Shown here: positions 39,080 to 48,320 of the stretch, in pieces
Position numbering within the stretch: position 1 is the first letter of the stretch
How the letters are laid out: each line of letters opens with the position of its first letter
Source of the DNA: Microbulbifer agarilyticus S89
GTDB taxonomy: Bacteria; Pseudomonadota; Gammaproteobacteria; Pseudomonadales; Cellvibrionaceae
DNA length: 64,000 nucleotides
Assembly (NCBI RefSeq): GCF_000220505.1
Contig: NZ_AFPJ01000037.1
Location: forward strand, 145,158-209,157
Reading direction: 5' to 3'
The notes under the pieces: model-generated
The model's input: only the letters and a program-made list of their open reading frames with translations
Told to the model about the DNA's origin: nothing
Database searches by the model: none
Made by a program: the position numbers and the translations under genes

Positions 39080-39958
39080 ATGGAAATTCAGTGGCTCAGG
39101 GCCTTTCTTGCCATCTCCGAGCAGGGCTCGGTGTCCGAAGCGGCAGAGCATCTGCACCTGACGCAACCCGCGGTGAGCAAACGACTGGCCTCGCTGGAGC
39201 AGCAGCTCGGTTCGCCGCTGTTCGACCGCATCGGCCGCAAATTGCAGCTGACCAACGCCGGCCGCGCCCTGCTGCCGCGCGCGCGCCACATTCTCAACGA
39301 GGTCAGCGACGCCGAGCGCGAGCTGCGCAGCCTCGGGGAAACCATCGGCGGTAGCCTGCGCATCGCCACCAGCCACCATGTCGGCCTGCATCACCTGCCG
39401 CCGGTACTGCGCGATTTCAGCAATCGTTACCCAGACGTGGCCTTGGACATTGATTTTGTCGACTCGGAGCAGGCCTATGAGGCCCTGATGGCCGGCGAGT
39501 ATGAACTGGCGGTGGTGACCCTGGCGCTCAAGGACTACCCGAGCCTCAACGCACAAATTATCTGGCCCGACCCCTGCGTGGTGGTGGCCGCCCCCGACCA
39601 CCCGCTGGCACAGATGCCGGAATTGGACCTACCGGCACTGGCTCAGTACCCGGCGATCCTGCCCGACATGAATACCTACACCGGGCGGCTCATCAAGCGC
39701 GAGTTCGATGCGCACGGGCTCAAACTCACCGCCAAGCTGGCGACCAACTTTCTCGAAACCATCAAGATGATGGCCGGAGTCGGGCTCGGCTGGAGCGTAC
39801 TGCCGAAAACCCTGCTGGACAGCAGCCTGGCGGAGCTGCCCATGCCGCAGCTCACCATTCAGCGCAACCTGGGCATCATTTATCACCGCAACCGGACCCT
39901 GAGCAACGCTGCCAATGCATTGCAGCAGCTGCTGGTAAAAGAGGCCCGCGGGCTGTAA
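39080..39958 (+). CDS. LysR-family transcriptional regulator divergent from leuCDB
   Basis: I use the ATG at 39080 (MEIQWLRAFLAISEQGS), the normal family start, giving 292 residues. The winged helix-turn-helix is at about 5-62 (SVSEAAEHLHLTQPAVSKRLASLEQQLG). The effector domain (about 90-290) has the two periplasmic-binding-protein-like lobes. Divergence from leuC and the shared palindrome suggest it controls the leucine operon, perhaps by sensing a pathway intermediate, as the equivalent gene does by position in pseudomonads. The effector is unknown. Confidence 0.9.
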   Translation: MEIQWLRAFLAISEQGSVSEAAEHLHLTQPAVSKRLASLEQQLGSPLFDRIGRKLQLTNAGRALLPRARHILNEVSDAERELRSLGETIGGSLRIATSHHVGLHHLPPVLRDFSNRYPDVALDIDFVDSEQAYEALMAGEYELAVVTLALKDYPSLNAQIIWPDPCVVVAAPDHPLAQMPELDLPALAQYPAILPDMNTYTGRLIKREFDAHGLKLTAKLATNFLETIKMMAGVGLGWSVLPKTLLDSSLAELPMPQLTIQRNLGIIYHRNRTLSNAANALQQLLVKEARGL

Positions 39959-40071
39959 ACGCCAAATAGCCCGCAAAACCGCGGCAAACTGCGAGGCACG
40001 ATACTTGTTTCAGGGAAATTTCATAAAAACCCTGTAGAATCTGCCGCAGAATTCAACGGGAGCAACTAAAA

Positions 40072-40809
40072 ATGAAAAAAGTCACCCTGGCCCTGTGCGC
40101 CGCTCTGGCTTCTGCCGGCGCCAACGCCGATACCATCCTCGGTTTTGATGCCACTGCCGGCGCCTGGAAACCCTCTTACACCGGCGCAGTTGGTGTGGAC
40201 AGCTACAACGTGGATGAGTTTTCCCTGGCGGAAGACAACGCCACCTTCCTGCAGGTTGCCCTGGAACACCCGATCCCGGTGATTCCGAATATCCTGCTCG
40301 CACACAGCAAGATCGAAACCAGCGGCATGGCCATGCTGAGCGAAGATGTCACCTTTGCCGACGAGACCTTCACCGTTGGCTCGGACATTACCTCGGACAT
40401 CAACCTGACCCACACCGATGCCACCCTGTACTACGAGATTCTCGATAACTGGGTGAACCTGGACCTGGGCCTGACCGCACGTCAGTACAGTGGCGAGCTG
40501 ACCGTCGCCAGTGACATGCTGTCGGAAGAAATCGAACTGTCTGGCGTGCTGCCGATGGTCTACGGTGTTGCCCGCTTCGACCTGCCGTTTACCGGCTGGT
40601 CCATCATCGCCCAGGGCAACGGCACCAGCTACAAAGGCGACAGCCACACCGATATTACTGCCAAGGTGCGCTGGGACTTCGTGCCTGCCATCGACTTCGC
40701 GATCGAGGCCGGCTACCGCGTGATGAGCCTGGATGTGCAGGAACTGGACGCCTTCCAAAGCGACCTGGAAATTAAAGGCCCTTACCTCGGCCTGAACCTG
40801 CACCTGTAA
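40072..40809 (+). CDS. TIGR04219-type outer-membrane beta-barrel protein
   Basis: A 245-residue protein with a signal peptide (1-19, ASAGANA-DT). Alternating polar and hydrophobic residues and the final GPYLGLNLHL, ending in a hydrophobic residue, fit an outer-membrane barrel. DTILGFDATAGAWKPSYTGAVG is the family's opening, and LPMVYGVARFDLPFTGWSIIAQGNG is characteristic. The function is unknown. A GGGAG ribosome site lies upstream, and the gene ends at a shared bidirectional terminator. Confidence 0.85.
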   Translation: MKKVTLALCAALASAGANADTILGFDATAGAWKPSYTGAVGVDSYNVDEFSLAEDNATFLQVALEHPIPVIPNILLAHSKIETSGMAMLSEDVTFADETFTVGSDITSDINLTHTDATLYYEILDNWVNLDLGLTARQYSGELTVASDMLSEEIELSGVLPMVYGVARFDLPFTGWSIIAQGNGTSYKGDSHTDITAKVRWDFVPAIDFAIEAGYRVMSLDVQELDAFQSDLEIKGPYLGLNLHL

Positions 40810-40841
40810 TTTCTGACAAACAGGTATTTACAAGCAGGCAC

Positions 40842-40878
40842 AAAAAAGGCGGAGCGCTGTTGGCGCTCCGCCTTTTTT
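40842..40878. terminator. Bidirectional rho-independent terminator
   Basis: GGCGGAGCGC and GCGCTCCGCC pair perfectly around TGTTG, with six A before and six T after. It serves both the outer-membrane protein gene and aroC. Confidence 0.95.
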
Positions 40879-40923
40879 ATTGACTGGTTTATTGGCTGAT
40901 TTATTGACAGGATCTGCGTTTGA

Positions 40924-42024
40924 TCAGGCCGGCGCACCGGCCGGAATCGTTAGATCAAACGTTACATCGCCATTCTGGGCACGCTGGCGCATAACATGAT
41001 CCACCAGCACCAGCGCCATCATCGCTTCCGCAATGGGCGTTGCGCGAATCCCCACACAGGGATCATGGCGACCTTTGGTGACTACTTCGATGGGGTTGCC
41101 GTTGATATCCAGGCTCTGGCCCGGAATGCGCAGACTGGAAGTCGGCTTCAGCGCAATGTGCGCGATCAGCTCCTGGCCACTGGAGATACCCCCCAGCACA
41201 CCACCGGCATGATTGGATTGGAAACCGTCCTCGGTAATTTCGTCCCGATGCTCGGTACCCTTTTGCTCCACCGAGGCAAAACCAGCCCCGATCTCCACAC
41301 CTTTAACGGCATTGATACTCATCAGCGCATGGGCCAGGTCCGCATCCAGGCGATCAAAAATTGGCTCACCCAGGCCGGCCGGTACGCCGCTGGCATGGAC
41401 CGAGATACGCGCACCTATGGAGTTACCCTCCTTGATCAGCGCCTGCATGTACTCTTCCATCTCCGGCACCTTGTCGGCATCCGGGCAGAAGAACGGGTTT
41501 TCATTCACTTGTGACCAGTCGAGCTTGTCCACCTTGATTGGCCCCAGCTGCGACAGGTAACCACGCACCTCAATACCGAACTGCTGCTTCAACCACTTTT
41601 TAGCGATCGCGCCCGCGGCCACGCGCATGGCAGTTTCACGCGCGGAAGAGCGGCCACCGCCGCGATAGTCGCGCAGGCCAAATTTAGCCCAGTAGGTGTA
41701 ATCCGCATGGGCTGGGCGAATCTGCTCGGAGATATTTGCGTAATCCTTGGAGCGCTGGTCGGTATTTTCGATCAGCAAGCCAATCGGCGTACCGGTGGTC
41801 TTGCCCTCGAACACGCCGGAGAGAATTTTTACCTGATCTGCTTCGCGGCGCTGGGTGGTGTAACGGGAGGTGCCGGGCTTGCGACGGTCCAGCTCCAGCT
41901 GAATTTCTTCGGCAGTAATTTCCAGTCCTGGAGGGCAGCCATCCACAATGCAGCCCAGCGCGGGGCCGTGGCTCTCGCCAAACGTGGTGACACAAAACAG
42001 CTTGCCAAATGTATTGCCCGACAT
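40924..42024 (-). CDS. aroC: Chorismate synthase
   Basis: A 366-residue AroC beginning [20 protein letters not shown], the standard signature. [20 protein letters not shown] and the later [14 protein letters not shown] and RHDPCVG are the other conserved blocks around FMN and substrate. It removes phosphate from EPSP to make chorismate. The prmB-aroC order is common in gammaproteobacteria. The 148-base gap to prmB contains a short tandem repeat. Confidence 0.97.
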   Translation of the reverse strand: MSGNTFGKLFCVTTFGESHGPALGCIVDGCPPGLEITAEEIQLELDRRKPGTSRYTTQRREADQVKILSGVFEGKTTGTPIGLLIENTDQRSKDYANISEQIRPAHADYTYWAKFGLRDYRGGGRSSARETAMRVAAGAIAKKWLKQQFGIEVRGYLSQLGPIKVDKLDWSQVNENPFFCPDADKVPEMEEYMQALIKEGNSIGARISVHASGVPAGLGEPIFDRLDADLAHALMSINAVKGVEIGAGFASVEQKGTEHRDEITEDGFQSNHAGGVLGGISSGQELIAHIALKPTSSLRIPGQSLDINGNPIEVVTKGRHDPCVGIRATPIAEAMMALVLVDHVMRQRAQNGDVTFDLTIPAGAPA

Positions 42025-42124
42025 ACCCGGAATTCCCTACCCCAGTGATTTATTCGATGAAAGACGCGCATTATAGAGGATTCTGTGACGGCGCGCTTTC
42101 CAGTAATGCATTTCAGCTGCGGGC

Positions 42125-42214
42125 GCCCTATTTCTCCATGCCCTATTTCTCCATGCCCTATTTCTCCATGCCCTATTTTGCCGCGCCCTCGTTTGCCGCG
42201 CCCTCTTCAAACAT
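42125..42214 (-). repeat. 15-bp tandem repeat spanning the prmB stop codon
   Basis: Six 15-base units run through the last codons of prmB and past its end. Three downstream units are identical (plus-strand GCCCTATTTCTCCAT at 42125-42169); the unit at 42170-42184 holds the stop, and two more diverged ones encode GAANE and the codons before it. Each of the last four units carries an in-frame TAG. Confidence 0.85.
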
Positions 42215-43120
42215 CTCCCGGCACGCCAGCAGGTCTTCCCGTGTCAGCACGAATACCCCGTGGCCGCCATCTTCCAGTTCCGGCCAGAAAAACGGTACCC
42301 GCGGATACGCTGCTTCCAGCGCCTCCCAGCTGTTGCCCACTTCACACACCAGGATGCCCTCGGGCTGCAGATGGTCCGGGGCCTCGAGCAACAGGCGCCG
42401 GGTAAAATCCAGGCCGTCGTCGCCGGAGCCGAGCGCCAGGCCGGGCTCGGCGTGATACTCCGCCGGCATTTCGGCGAGATCCCGCGCATCCACATAGGGC
42501 GGGTTGCTTACGATCAGGTCGTAGCTGCACCCCTTCAGTCCGGCAAACAGATCCGACTGCACCGCCCGCACCTCATCATTTAACTGATGGCGATTGATAT
42601 TGATCTGCGCCACGTCAATGGCATCCGGCGAAATATCGCTCAGGTCCACCCGCGCTGCGGGAAATGCATCGGCGCAGGCAATACCAATGCAGCCACTGCC
42701 ACAACACAAATCGAGGATCGCCAGTGGCTCCTGCTGCAACCAGGGCTCGAAGTGCTGGCGGATCAATTCTCCAATGGGCGAACGGGGCACCAAAACCCGC
42801 TCGTCCACGTAAAACGGCAAATCGCAAAACCACGCTTCATTGGTCAGGTAGGGTGCGGGCACCCGGGCATTGGCACGCTTTTCTAGTACCGCCATTACCT
42901 GCTGCCGCTCTTTCATGGTCAGGCGCGCCGACAGGATTTCTGGCTTGCTATCCACCGGCAGGTACAAGGCATGTGTGACCAGCAGGACAGCCTCATCCCA
43001 GGCATTGTCGGTACCGTGGCCAAACCACAGCCCTGCTTCATTGAAGCGGCTGGCGCCCCAGCGGATAAAGTCCAGAACGGTCTGCAATTCGTGCAAATCG
43101 GACTCCCGTTTCTCTATCAT
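42173..43120 (-). CDS. prmB: 50S ribosomal protein L3 N5-glutamine methyltransferase
   Basis: The 315-residue product has an N-terminal helical domain (about 1-100) and a Rossmann methyltransferase domain. LAILDLCCGSGCIGIA binds SAM, and the catalytic VSNPPYVDARDL near residue 192 is the NPPY motif for glutamine methylation. Length and N-terminal DFIRWGASRF fit PrmB rather than PrmC. The last 12 residues (EEGAANEGAAK) come from a 15-bp tandem repeat and are probably strain-variable. Confidence 0.93.
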   Translation of the reverse strand: MIEKRESDLHELQTVLDFIRWGASRFNEAGLWFGHGTDNAWDEAVLLVTHALYLPVDSKPEILSARLTMKERQQVMAVLEKRANARVPAPYLTNEAWFCDLPFYVDERVLVPRSPIGELIRQHFEPWLQQEPLAILDLCCGSGCIGIACADAFPAARVDLSDISPDAIDVAQININRHQLNDEVRAVQSDLFAGLKGCSYDLIVSNPPYVDARDLAEMPAEYHAEPGLALGSGDDGLDFTRRLLLEAPDHLQPEGILVCEVGNSWEALEAAYPRVPFFWPELEDGGHGVFVLTREDLLACREMFEEGAANEGAAK

Positions 43121-43309
43121 TAGCGGTATTCCTCTATGTTTCGCGCTTTACTACCGTGTAACAAAGGCTTAGGGTAGCGCACCCCAAGGTCTCCGGAGTC
43201 AGTCTCCGGGGTCAGCCTTCGGAGAGACTACCCCGCCGACAAACCGGTGATCGAACGCCCGACTCTTTGCGTATCAAGGCGATTCGGGCGAGACGTTGGA
43301 AGCATATTG

Positions 43310-43849
43310 ATGAAAGAACATTACGCACACATCATTGAAGCCATTGGCGAAGATCTGCAGCGCCCGGGGCTACTGGACACCCCCAAGCGCGCCGCCAAGG
43401 CCATGCAGTATCTTACTCAGGGTTATCAGCAGACCGTAGACGAGATCGTCAACGACGCGTTGTTCCCATCCGACTGCAGTGAAATGGTGCTGGTGAAAGA
43501 CATTGAGCTCTACTCGCTGTGCGAGCACCACTTACTGCCGTTTATAGGTAAAGCACACGTTGCGTACATTCCTGATGGCAAAGTGCTCGGCCTGTCCAAA
43601 GTGGCGCGCATTGTAGACATGTTTGCCCGCCGTTTGCAGATTCAGGAACAGCTGACCGTGCAAATTGCGGAAACTGTGCGCCAGGTAACCGGTGCTGCAG
43701 GTGTTGGCGTGATCGTTGAAGCCAAGCACATGTGTATGATGATGCGCGGTGTGGAAAAACAGAATTCGGTGATGAAAACTTCCGCCATGCTCGGCTCTTT
43801 CCGCAGTGAGCAGGCCACCCGCAACGAATTCCTGTCTCTGATTCGTTAA
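43310..43849 (+). CDS. folE: GTP cyclohydrolase I
   Basis: I choose the ATG at 43310 ([15 protein letters not shown]), giving 179 residues; the frame opens earlier without family similarity. Zinc ligands Cys71 and His74 ([10 protein letters not shown]) and Cys142 ([10 protein letters not shown]) are present. It opens GTP to make dihydroneopterin triphosphate for folate. It is short, like other unimodular type IA enzymes. The isomerase gene follows after 60 bases. Confidence 0.95.
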   Translation: MKEHYAHIIEAIGEDLQRPGLLDTPKRAAKAMQYLTQGYQQTVDEIVNDALFPSDCSEMVLVKDIELYSLCEHHLLPFIGKAHVAYIPDGKVLGLSKVARIVDMFARRLQIQEQLTVQIAETVRQVTGAAGVGVIVEAKHMCMMMRGVEKQNSVMKTSAMLGSFRSEQATRNEFLSLIR

Positions 43850-43909
43850 CGTTCAGAGCCGTTAATTCGTAAGGCGAGTTAGGCGGTTCGGATAAAGAGG
43901 AGCCCGGCA

Positions 43910-44266
43910 ATGCCCCATCTGGTGATTGAATATTCGCAAAAACTGGAAGACAGCATTTCCATTCCGGCACTGGTCAGTAATGGCCAGCAAGCCATGAATG
44001 ACACCGGGCTCTTCAGCGCCGGCGCCATCAAAACCCGCGCCGTGCCCTTCCGGGAATTTGTCCTGGGGAAAAGCCACGAAGGCTCCAGCAACCTGTTTAT
44101 TCACGCGGAAGTGCGCATCCTCGAGGGGCGCACCAGCGAACAGAAAGAAACGCTGAGCGCCGCCATCTTCAACTACCTGTGCGAAGCCGCACCCGAGGTT
44201 CCGGAAATTTCCGTGGAAGTCCGGGACATGCAGAAGGCAAGCTACTCCAAGCGCGTGCCTTTCTAG
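43910..44266 (+). CDS. 5-carboxymethyl-2-hydroxymuconate isomerase-like protein
   Basis: A 118-residue member of the tautomerase superfamily, CHMI branch. After methionine removal, Pro1 (MPHLVIEYS) would be the catalytic base. FREFVLGKS and FIHAEVRILEGRT are conserved with HpaF. No homoprotocatechuate pathway genes are near, so the true substrate may differ. The stop codon TAG is the first three bases of a 10-bp tandem repeat. Confidence 0.85.
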   Translation: MPHLVIEYSQKLEDSISIPALVSNGQQAMNDTGLFSAGAIKTRAVPFREFVLGKSHEGSSNLFIHAEVRILEGRTSEQKETLSAAIFNYLCEAAPEVPEISVEVRDMQKASYSKRVPF

Positions 44267-44333
44267 TTCAACCTAGTCCAACCTAGCCCGACCTAGTCCA
44301 ACCCAAGTCAAGCTAGCCCAACCCAGCTCAACC
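44264..44333. repeat. 10-bp tandem repeat starting at a stop codon
   Basis: Seven consecutive 10-base units of consensus TAGTCCAACC begin with the isomerase gene's TAG stop and fill most of the 87-base convergent gap before the hydrolase gene. Units 2 and 4 are identical; the others differ by one to four bases. Confidence 0.85.
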
Positions 44334-44353
44334 AGTCGATCGAGCCAAAGCAT

Positions 44354-45271
44354 TCACTCTGCCGATTCGGCAGTGCGCGGGTCTTCGCCGCGAAGAAATG
44401 GCTCGAACCAGTGGGCAATCTCTTCGCCGCTGCCTTCCATATGCAGGTGGTGACCACCGGCAAACTCACGCAGCTCGATGCTCGGCACCTGCTCCGCCAG
44501 CGGGCGAATACGCTCAATCATCCCCTGAATGCCCTCTTTCCCCAGTGCCAGCCGAATTGGCATGGTGGCACGCGCCAGAAAGGCGCGCACTTGCGGCTCG
44601 TTGAGTTTGGCCACCGATGCCGCCATTAACTGCGGGTCATTGCTCCAGGTAAAACCACCGTCGCATGGGCGGATGCCGCGCTCCACCAGTGCCCGCGCCG
44701 CATCGTCGCTCAACTTGAACAGGCCGTTCTTGCGCGCGTTTACCGCAACTTCAATGGATTCAAATACGCGGCTCTTGCGATCGCGGTAGCGCGCGCGCTG
44801 CTCGATGCCCTTGCGCAGGGTCTCCGGGGCCTCCTCATCCGTTGCCGGCGGCGGTACCAGGCCATCGATCAGCGCGAGGCGCTGCACCCGCTCGGGGAAA
44901 GTGGCCGCCGCAATGGTGCCAATGACCGCACCACGGGAGTGTGCCAGCATGGAAAATTTGTCCCACCCCAGCGCATCGGCCGTCGCCATCACATCTTCGA
45001 TTTCGGTCCAGATGGTGTAGTTCGCATCCTTGTGGCGGTGGTAACTCTGGCCGTGGCCGGCGAGATCGATGGCGACAAGATTGAGGCTGTGCAGGAAGGG
45101 CGCCATGGCGTCAAAACTGGCGCAGTTATCCAGCCAGCCATGTAACGCGAGTACAGGTACCCCGGCCGGGTTTCCCCACTGCCGGGCGGCAATCGCATTG
45201 CCCTGGACATCCAGCACAATTTCTCTGGGCGGAGTAAAGTCGGGGAGGGTAGGTGAGGATAAGGCGCTCAT
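44354..45271 (-). CDS. Alpha/beta hydrolase
   Basis: I use the ATG at 45271 (MSALSSPTLPDF), giving 305 residues. The fold begins at VPVLALHGWLDNCASFD with the oxyanion HGW. The nucleophile elbow is MLAHSRGAVIG (Ala rather than the usual first Gly of GxSxG), and the catalytic His is in FAGGHHLHMEG near residue 280. It resembles MhpC/serine-hydrolase-like esterases. The substrate is unknown. It is separate from the neighbouring operons. Confidence 0.82.
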   Translation of the reverse strand: MSALSSPTLPDFTPPREIVLDVQGNAIAARQWGNPAGVPVLALHGWLDNCASFDAMAPFLHSLNLVAIDLAGHGQSYHRHKDANYTIWTEIEDVMATADALGWDKFSMLAHSRGAVIGTIAAATFPERVQRLALIDGLVPPPATDEEAPETLRKGIEQRARYRDRKSRVFESIEVAVNARKNGLFKLSDDAARALVERGIRPCDGGFTWSNDPQLMAASVAKLNEPQVRAFLARATMPIRLALGKEGIQGMIERIRPLAEQVPSIELREFAGGHHLHMEGSGEEIAHWFEPFLRGEDPRTAESAE

Positions 45272-45419
45272 AGAAAACCAAAACCAGCTATCGAATGCGC
45301 CATGCTGACAGTCCCCTGCCGCCACCACAATGGCAACAAGGTTCACGAGTTATGACCGATTACCCGTATTGGGGGTTTCGACTGGGTACTGGTTCAGGCA
45401 CTTGGGCGCAGAGAGTGAT

Positions 45420-45878
45420 TCAGGGCTTGTGCTGCAACCACTCGAGCTCTGCGCAATCCCACGCCCAGACATCCGCTGCCAGGCACGCGAGGCTCGAGGT
45501 GCCCATCGGGTGCTCATCGGCACTGCCGCAGAGTCCGTTGACCAGACTACCCACCAACGGTTGGTGGCTGACCAGTAACACCGGAAAGTCTTTCTCATCC
45601 ACTTCCGCCAGTGCGTCCAACACCGCCTGGGGCGGCGTGTCTCCGGTCAGTACCTCGTTGATTTCCACTGATAAACCAAAGGTCTCCGCGACGATTTTCG
45701 CGGTCTGGCGGGTGCGCACAAACGGGCTTGCCCAGATGGTCTTTACCTGCGCGAGTTCCGAGGCGCGCTCTTTGCACACTGCGGCGACGTGCTCGCGACC
45801 GTCTTCGGTAAGGGCGCGGGTCTCGTCACTTTTACTCAGGGGTTCTGCGCGGCCATGGCGCATAACAAACAACAGCAC
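45420..45878 (-). CDS. sixA: Phosphohistidine phosphatase SixA
   Basis: A 152-residue histidine-phosphatase protein. The catalytic His8 is in VMRHGRAEP, WASPFVRTRQTA holds the second arginine set, and VSHQPLVG has the second histidine. SixA removes phosphate from phosphohistidines, with the nitrogen phosphotransferase system as the known target in E. coli. It follows two DUF4389 genes and gpsA in one direction, a grouping seen in pseudomonads. Confidence 0.92.
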   Translation of the reverse strand: MLLFVMRHGRAEPLSKSDETRALTEDGREHVAAVCKERASELAQVKTIWASPFVRTRQTAKIVAETFGLSVEINEVLTGDTPPQAVLDALAEVDEKDFPVLLVSHQPLVGSLVNGLCGSADEHPMGTSSLACLAADVWAWDCAELEWLQHKP

Positions 45879-45923
45879 TACCTTCTCCCAATCAATTCCG
45901 GTGCCTGCACCGTAAACGGAGCC

Positions 45924-46535
45924 CTACTTTTCGTCGGCGCTGTTTTCCTTGCGATGCGCGCTTGCGGCATCCTTGGCCGCGTTATCCGCTGATGTATCGC
46001 TATCCGCTCCCAGCTGGATCACTGGCTCGTCGGCCTCTGGCGCTTCTTCTTGCGACGACGCAGCACTGGCTTTAGCGCGTGTTTTTGGCTTTTTTGCCTC
46101 GGTCGTGGCGACGGTTTTCTCGTCAGCATCAGCCGGGGCCGCATCGCTCCCGGTGCCGGCGTCAGCCGCTACATCAGCCTCTGCGTCTGCATCGGCTGCC
46201 GCAATCACCTCGCCATCAATTTCCTCGGCGCTCTCATAGGTCGAAAGATCTTCTTCCTCGGACTCCGGCCACTCCGAGAAGGGAAATGGTTTCTCTTCGG
46301 TGTTGTAGATCAGGAACTGCAGAGTCTGGTAAATGTAGGAAGAAATCTGATCGCCGAGGCGGCGCAGGTTGTCGTTCGCCTTGCCACTGACAATGGCAAA
46401 CAGGAATTGGGCGATCACCACCGCCAGCATGACAAAGCCGGCGATTTCCAGTAGTACCGCGAACAGCACCATGTAAATCAGGCGCAACCACTGATTGGTA
46501 GAGGTCAGGTTTTGTTTCAGTTCTTCATTGCTCAT
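45924..46535 (-). CDS. DUF4389 membrane protein with a long Ala/acidic tail
   Basis: A 203-residue protein. Residues 1-90 are the DUF4389 core: LKQNLTSTNQWLRLIYMVLF, one or two membrane helices (LLEIAGFVMLAVVIAQFLFAI) and the conserved YIYQTLQFLIYNTEEKPFPF. After EWPES comes about 110 residues rich in Glu, Asp, Ala and Lys, with KKPKTRAKASA and no predicted fold. The core closely matches the 92-residue gene just upstream, so the pair is a tandem duplication. Function is unknown. Confidence 0.85.
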   Translation of the reverse strand: MSNEELKQNLTSTNQWLRLIYMVLFAVLLEIAGFVMLAVVIAQFLFAIVSGKANDNLRRLGDQISSYIYQTLQFLIYNTEEKPFPFSEWPESEEEDLSTYESAEEIDGEVIAAADADAEADVAADAGTGSDAAPADADEKTVATTEAKKPKTRAKASAASSQEEAPEADEPVIQLGADSDTSADNAAKDAASAHRKENSADEK

Positions 46536-46682
46536 TTGGCGATCACCAGTCCTTTGTTGGGCACCAGAAATGGGAGACGCCGGCCCCAGCCGGCATGGAA
46601 TTCAGCGGTTTAGGCCCCGCAGCCCCGGGCTCAGTGGTTCGAGAACCCTCAATATAGCCCGGATTTGTTTGTGGGCCGCAGA

Positions 46683-46961
46683 TCAGGACTGCGGCCACTC
46701 GGAAAATGGAAACGGCTTTTCTTCCGTGTTGTAGATAAGGAATTGCAGTGTCTGGTAGATGTACGAGGCAATCTGCTCGCCCATGCGACGCAGATTTTCG
46801 TTTGGGCCACCGGAGACAATGGCAAACAGGAATTGCAATACGATGGTCGCCAGCATCACCACACCGGCAATTTCCAGCAGTATCACGAAGAGCACCATAA
46901 ACAGCAGACGCATCCAGTGTTCTGCAGAGGTCAAATTCTGCTTCAATTGTTCGTTATTCAT
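46683..46961 (-). CDS. DUF4389 membrane protein, short copy
   Basis: A 92-residue protein covering only the DUF4389 core. It starts NNEQLKQNLTSAEHWMRLLF, has a hydrophobic region of two helices and ends YNTEEKPFPFSEWPQS. It is the usual length for this family, so it is probably the ancestral-type copy. It begins 27 bases after gpsA ends. The next DUF4389 gene lies 147 bases downstream. No function is known. Confidence 0.85.
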   Translation of the reverse strand: MNNEQLKQNLTSAEHWMRLLFMVLFVILLEIAGVVMLATIVLQFLFAIVSGGPNENLRRMGEQIASYIYQTLQFLIYNTEEKPFPFSEWPQS

Positions 46962-46988
46962 TCACCGCCCCCATTCAAAATACGCTGA

Positions 46989-48038
46989 TCAGGATTTGGC
47001 CGAATAGGCCACATCAAAGGTTTGCGCCCCGGACATCAGCTCACGGATCACCGTTGGAATCGGGGTACCTTCAAATAATATGGCGTGAATCGCAGAAACC
47101 AAGGGCATGTATACCCCCAATTCGTCAGCTTTGGCCTTAATCAGACGAACGGTGTTCACTCCTTCCGCTACCTGGCCGATTTCGGTAACCGCCTCATCCA
47201 GTTTCTTGCCCTTGCCCACCAGGTAGCCCACGCGGTAGTTGCGGCTCAAATCCGAGGAGCAGGTGAGAATCAGGTCACCCACGCCAGCGAGGCCGATAAA
47301 GGTCATCGGATCGGCACCAACCGCCTCGGCGAAGCGCATCATTTCCGCCAGAGCCCGGGTAATCAGCAGACTGGTGGTATTTTGCCCGCGCCCCAGTGCT
47401 ACGGCCATTCCGGTGACAATTGCATAGATATTCTTCAGTGCACCTGCCAGCTCCACACCAAACACATCATTGCTGGAGTAGACGCGGAAGGTTTCCGAAT
47501 GCAGCACTTTTTGAATGGTTGTGCACAGGGTCTCGTCTTCGCTGGCGATCACCGTCGCGGTGTAATGGCCAGCGACGATCTCCTTGGCAAAGTTGGGCCC
47601 ACTCAACACCCCCACGCGCATCCCCTCGGTTTCTTCTTTGAGGATGTCGCTCATCAGATGGAAGCTGTCATGCTCAACCCCTTTGGTCAGGGAGATCAGC
47701 ATGGTGCCCGGATCGAGCATAGGCGCCGCACGATGGACGACTTCACGGAAGGATTTGCTGGGGATGGCGACAAACACAATCTGACAGCCGCGTACCGCCT
47801 GCTCCAGGTCGGCGGTAATCTGCAGGTCTGAGTGCAGCGCCACGCCTGGCAGATATCTCTGGTTTTCGCGCTCGGCCATGCAGGTGGCGGCGCGCTCCGG
47901 GTCACGCATCCACTGCCGGGTGTCGTGACCATTGCCCGCTACGATATTGGCGATTGCCGTGCCAAAGCTACCGCCGCCGAGAATGGCGATGGGCAAACGG
48001 GATTCGGGGGCGCTCGAGGATACGTCTGTTTGGGTCAT
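46989..48038 (-). CDS. gpsA: Glycerol-3-phosphate dehydrogenase, NAD(P)+
   Basis: A 349-residue enzyme. The Rossmann motif is [17 protein letters not shown] near residue 19; [14 protein letters not shown] includes the catalytic lysine; [23 protein letters not shown] is the substrate part. It reduces dihydroxyacetone phosphate to glycerol-3-phosphate for phospholipids. It heads the gpsA-DUF4389-DUF4389-sixA run. Confidence 0.96.
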   Translation of the reverse strand: MTQTDVSSSAPESRLPIAILGGGSFGTAIANIVAGNGHDTRQWMRDPERAATCMAERENQRYLPGVALHSDLQITADLEQAVRGCQIVFVAIPSKSFREVVHRAAPMLDPGTMLISLTKGVEHDSFHLMSDILKEETEGMRVGVLSGPNFAKEIVAGHYTATVIASEDETLCTTIQKVLHSETFRVYSSNDVFGVELAGALKNIYAIVTGMAVALGRGQNTTSLLITRALAEMMRFAEAVGADPMTFIGLAGVGDLILTCSSDLSRNYRVGYLVGKGKKLDEAVTEIGQVAEGVNTVRLIKAKADELGVYMPLVSAIHAILFEGTPIPTVIRELMSGAQTFDVAYSAKS

Positions 48039-48262
48039 AACGCTCTGTCGTTTTTACTATCCAGCGGGGATTATACGGAGCTGGGTGCCAGCACCCAATG
48101 GCCATTTGGGGTTTTACGCAGTTTTGCCAAGTTCGCCGACAAATGCCGCCCATTCGCCGCCAAATCGCGCAAAAAATCAACACGAAGAATATAGCCCAGG
48201 CCGGCCGCTAGCGACGGTCCGCGCGGTGGGAACGCTTATTGGCTGGGGCAAAAAACACCTAT

Positions 48263-48294
48263 AAAAAAGGCCGGCGGGGAGCACCCCGCCGGCC
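48263..48294 (-). terminator. Rho-independent terminator of htpG
   Basis: On the minus strand an 11-bp perfect stem (GGCCGGCGGGG and CCCCGCCGGCC around a four-base loop) is followed by six T. Confidence 0.95.
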
Positions 48295-48320
48295 TTCCTG
48301 CAAGAAGCATTCGCCACTGG

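Noticed and set aside
42125-44333. Two short tandem repeats considered as CRISPR arrays
   Set aside because: Units are contiguous 15-bp and 10-bp repeats with no spacers and no cas genes nearby.
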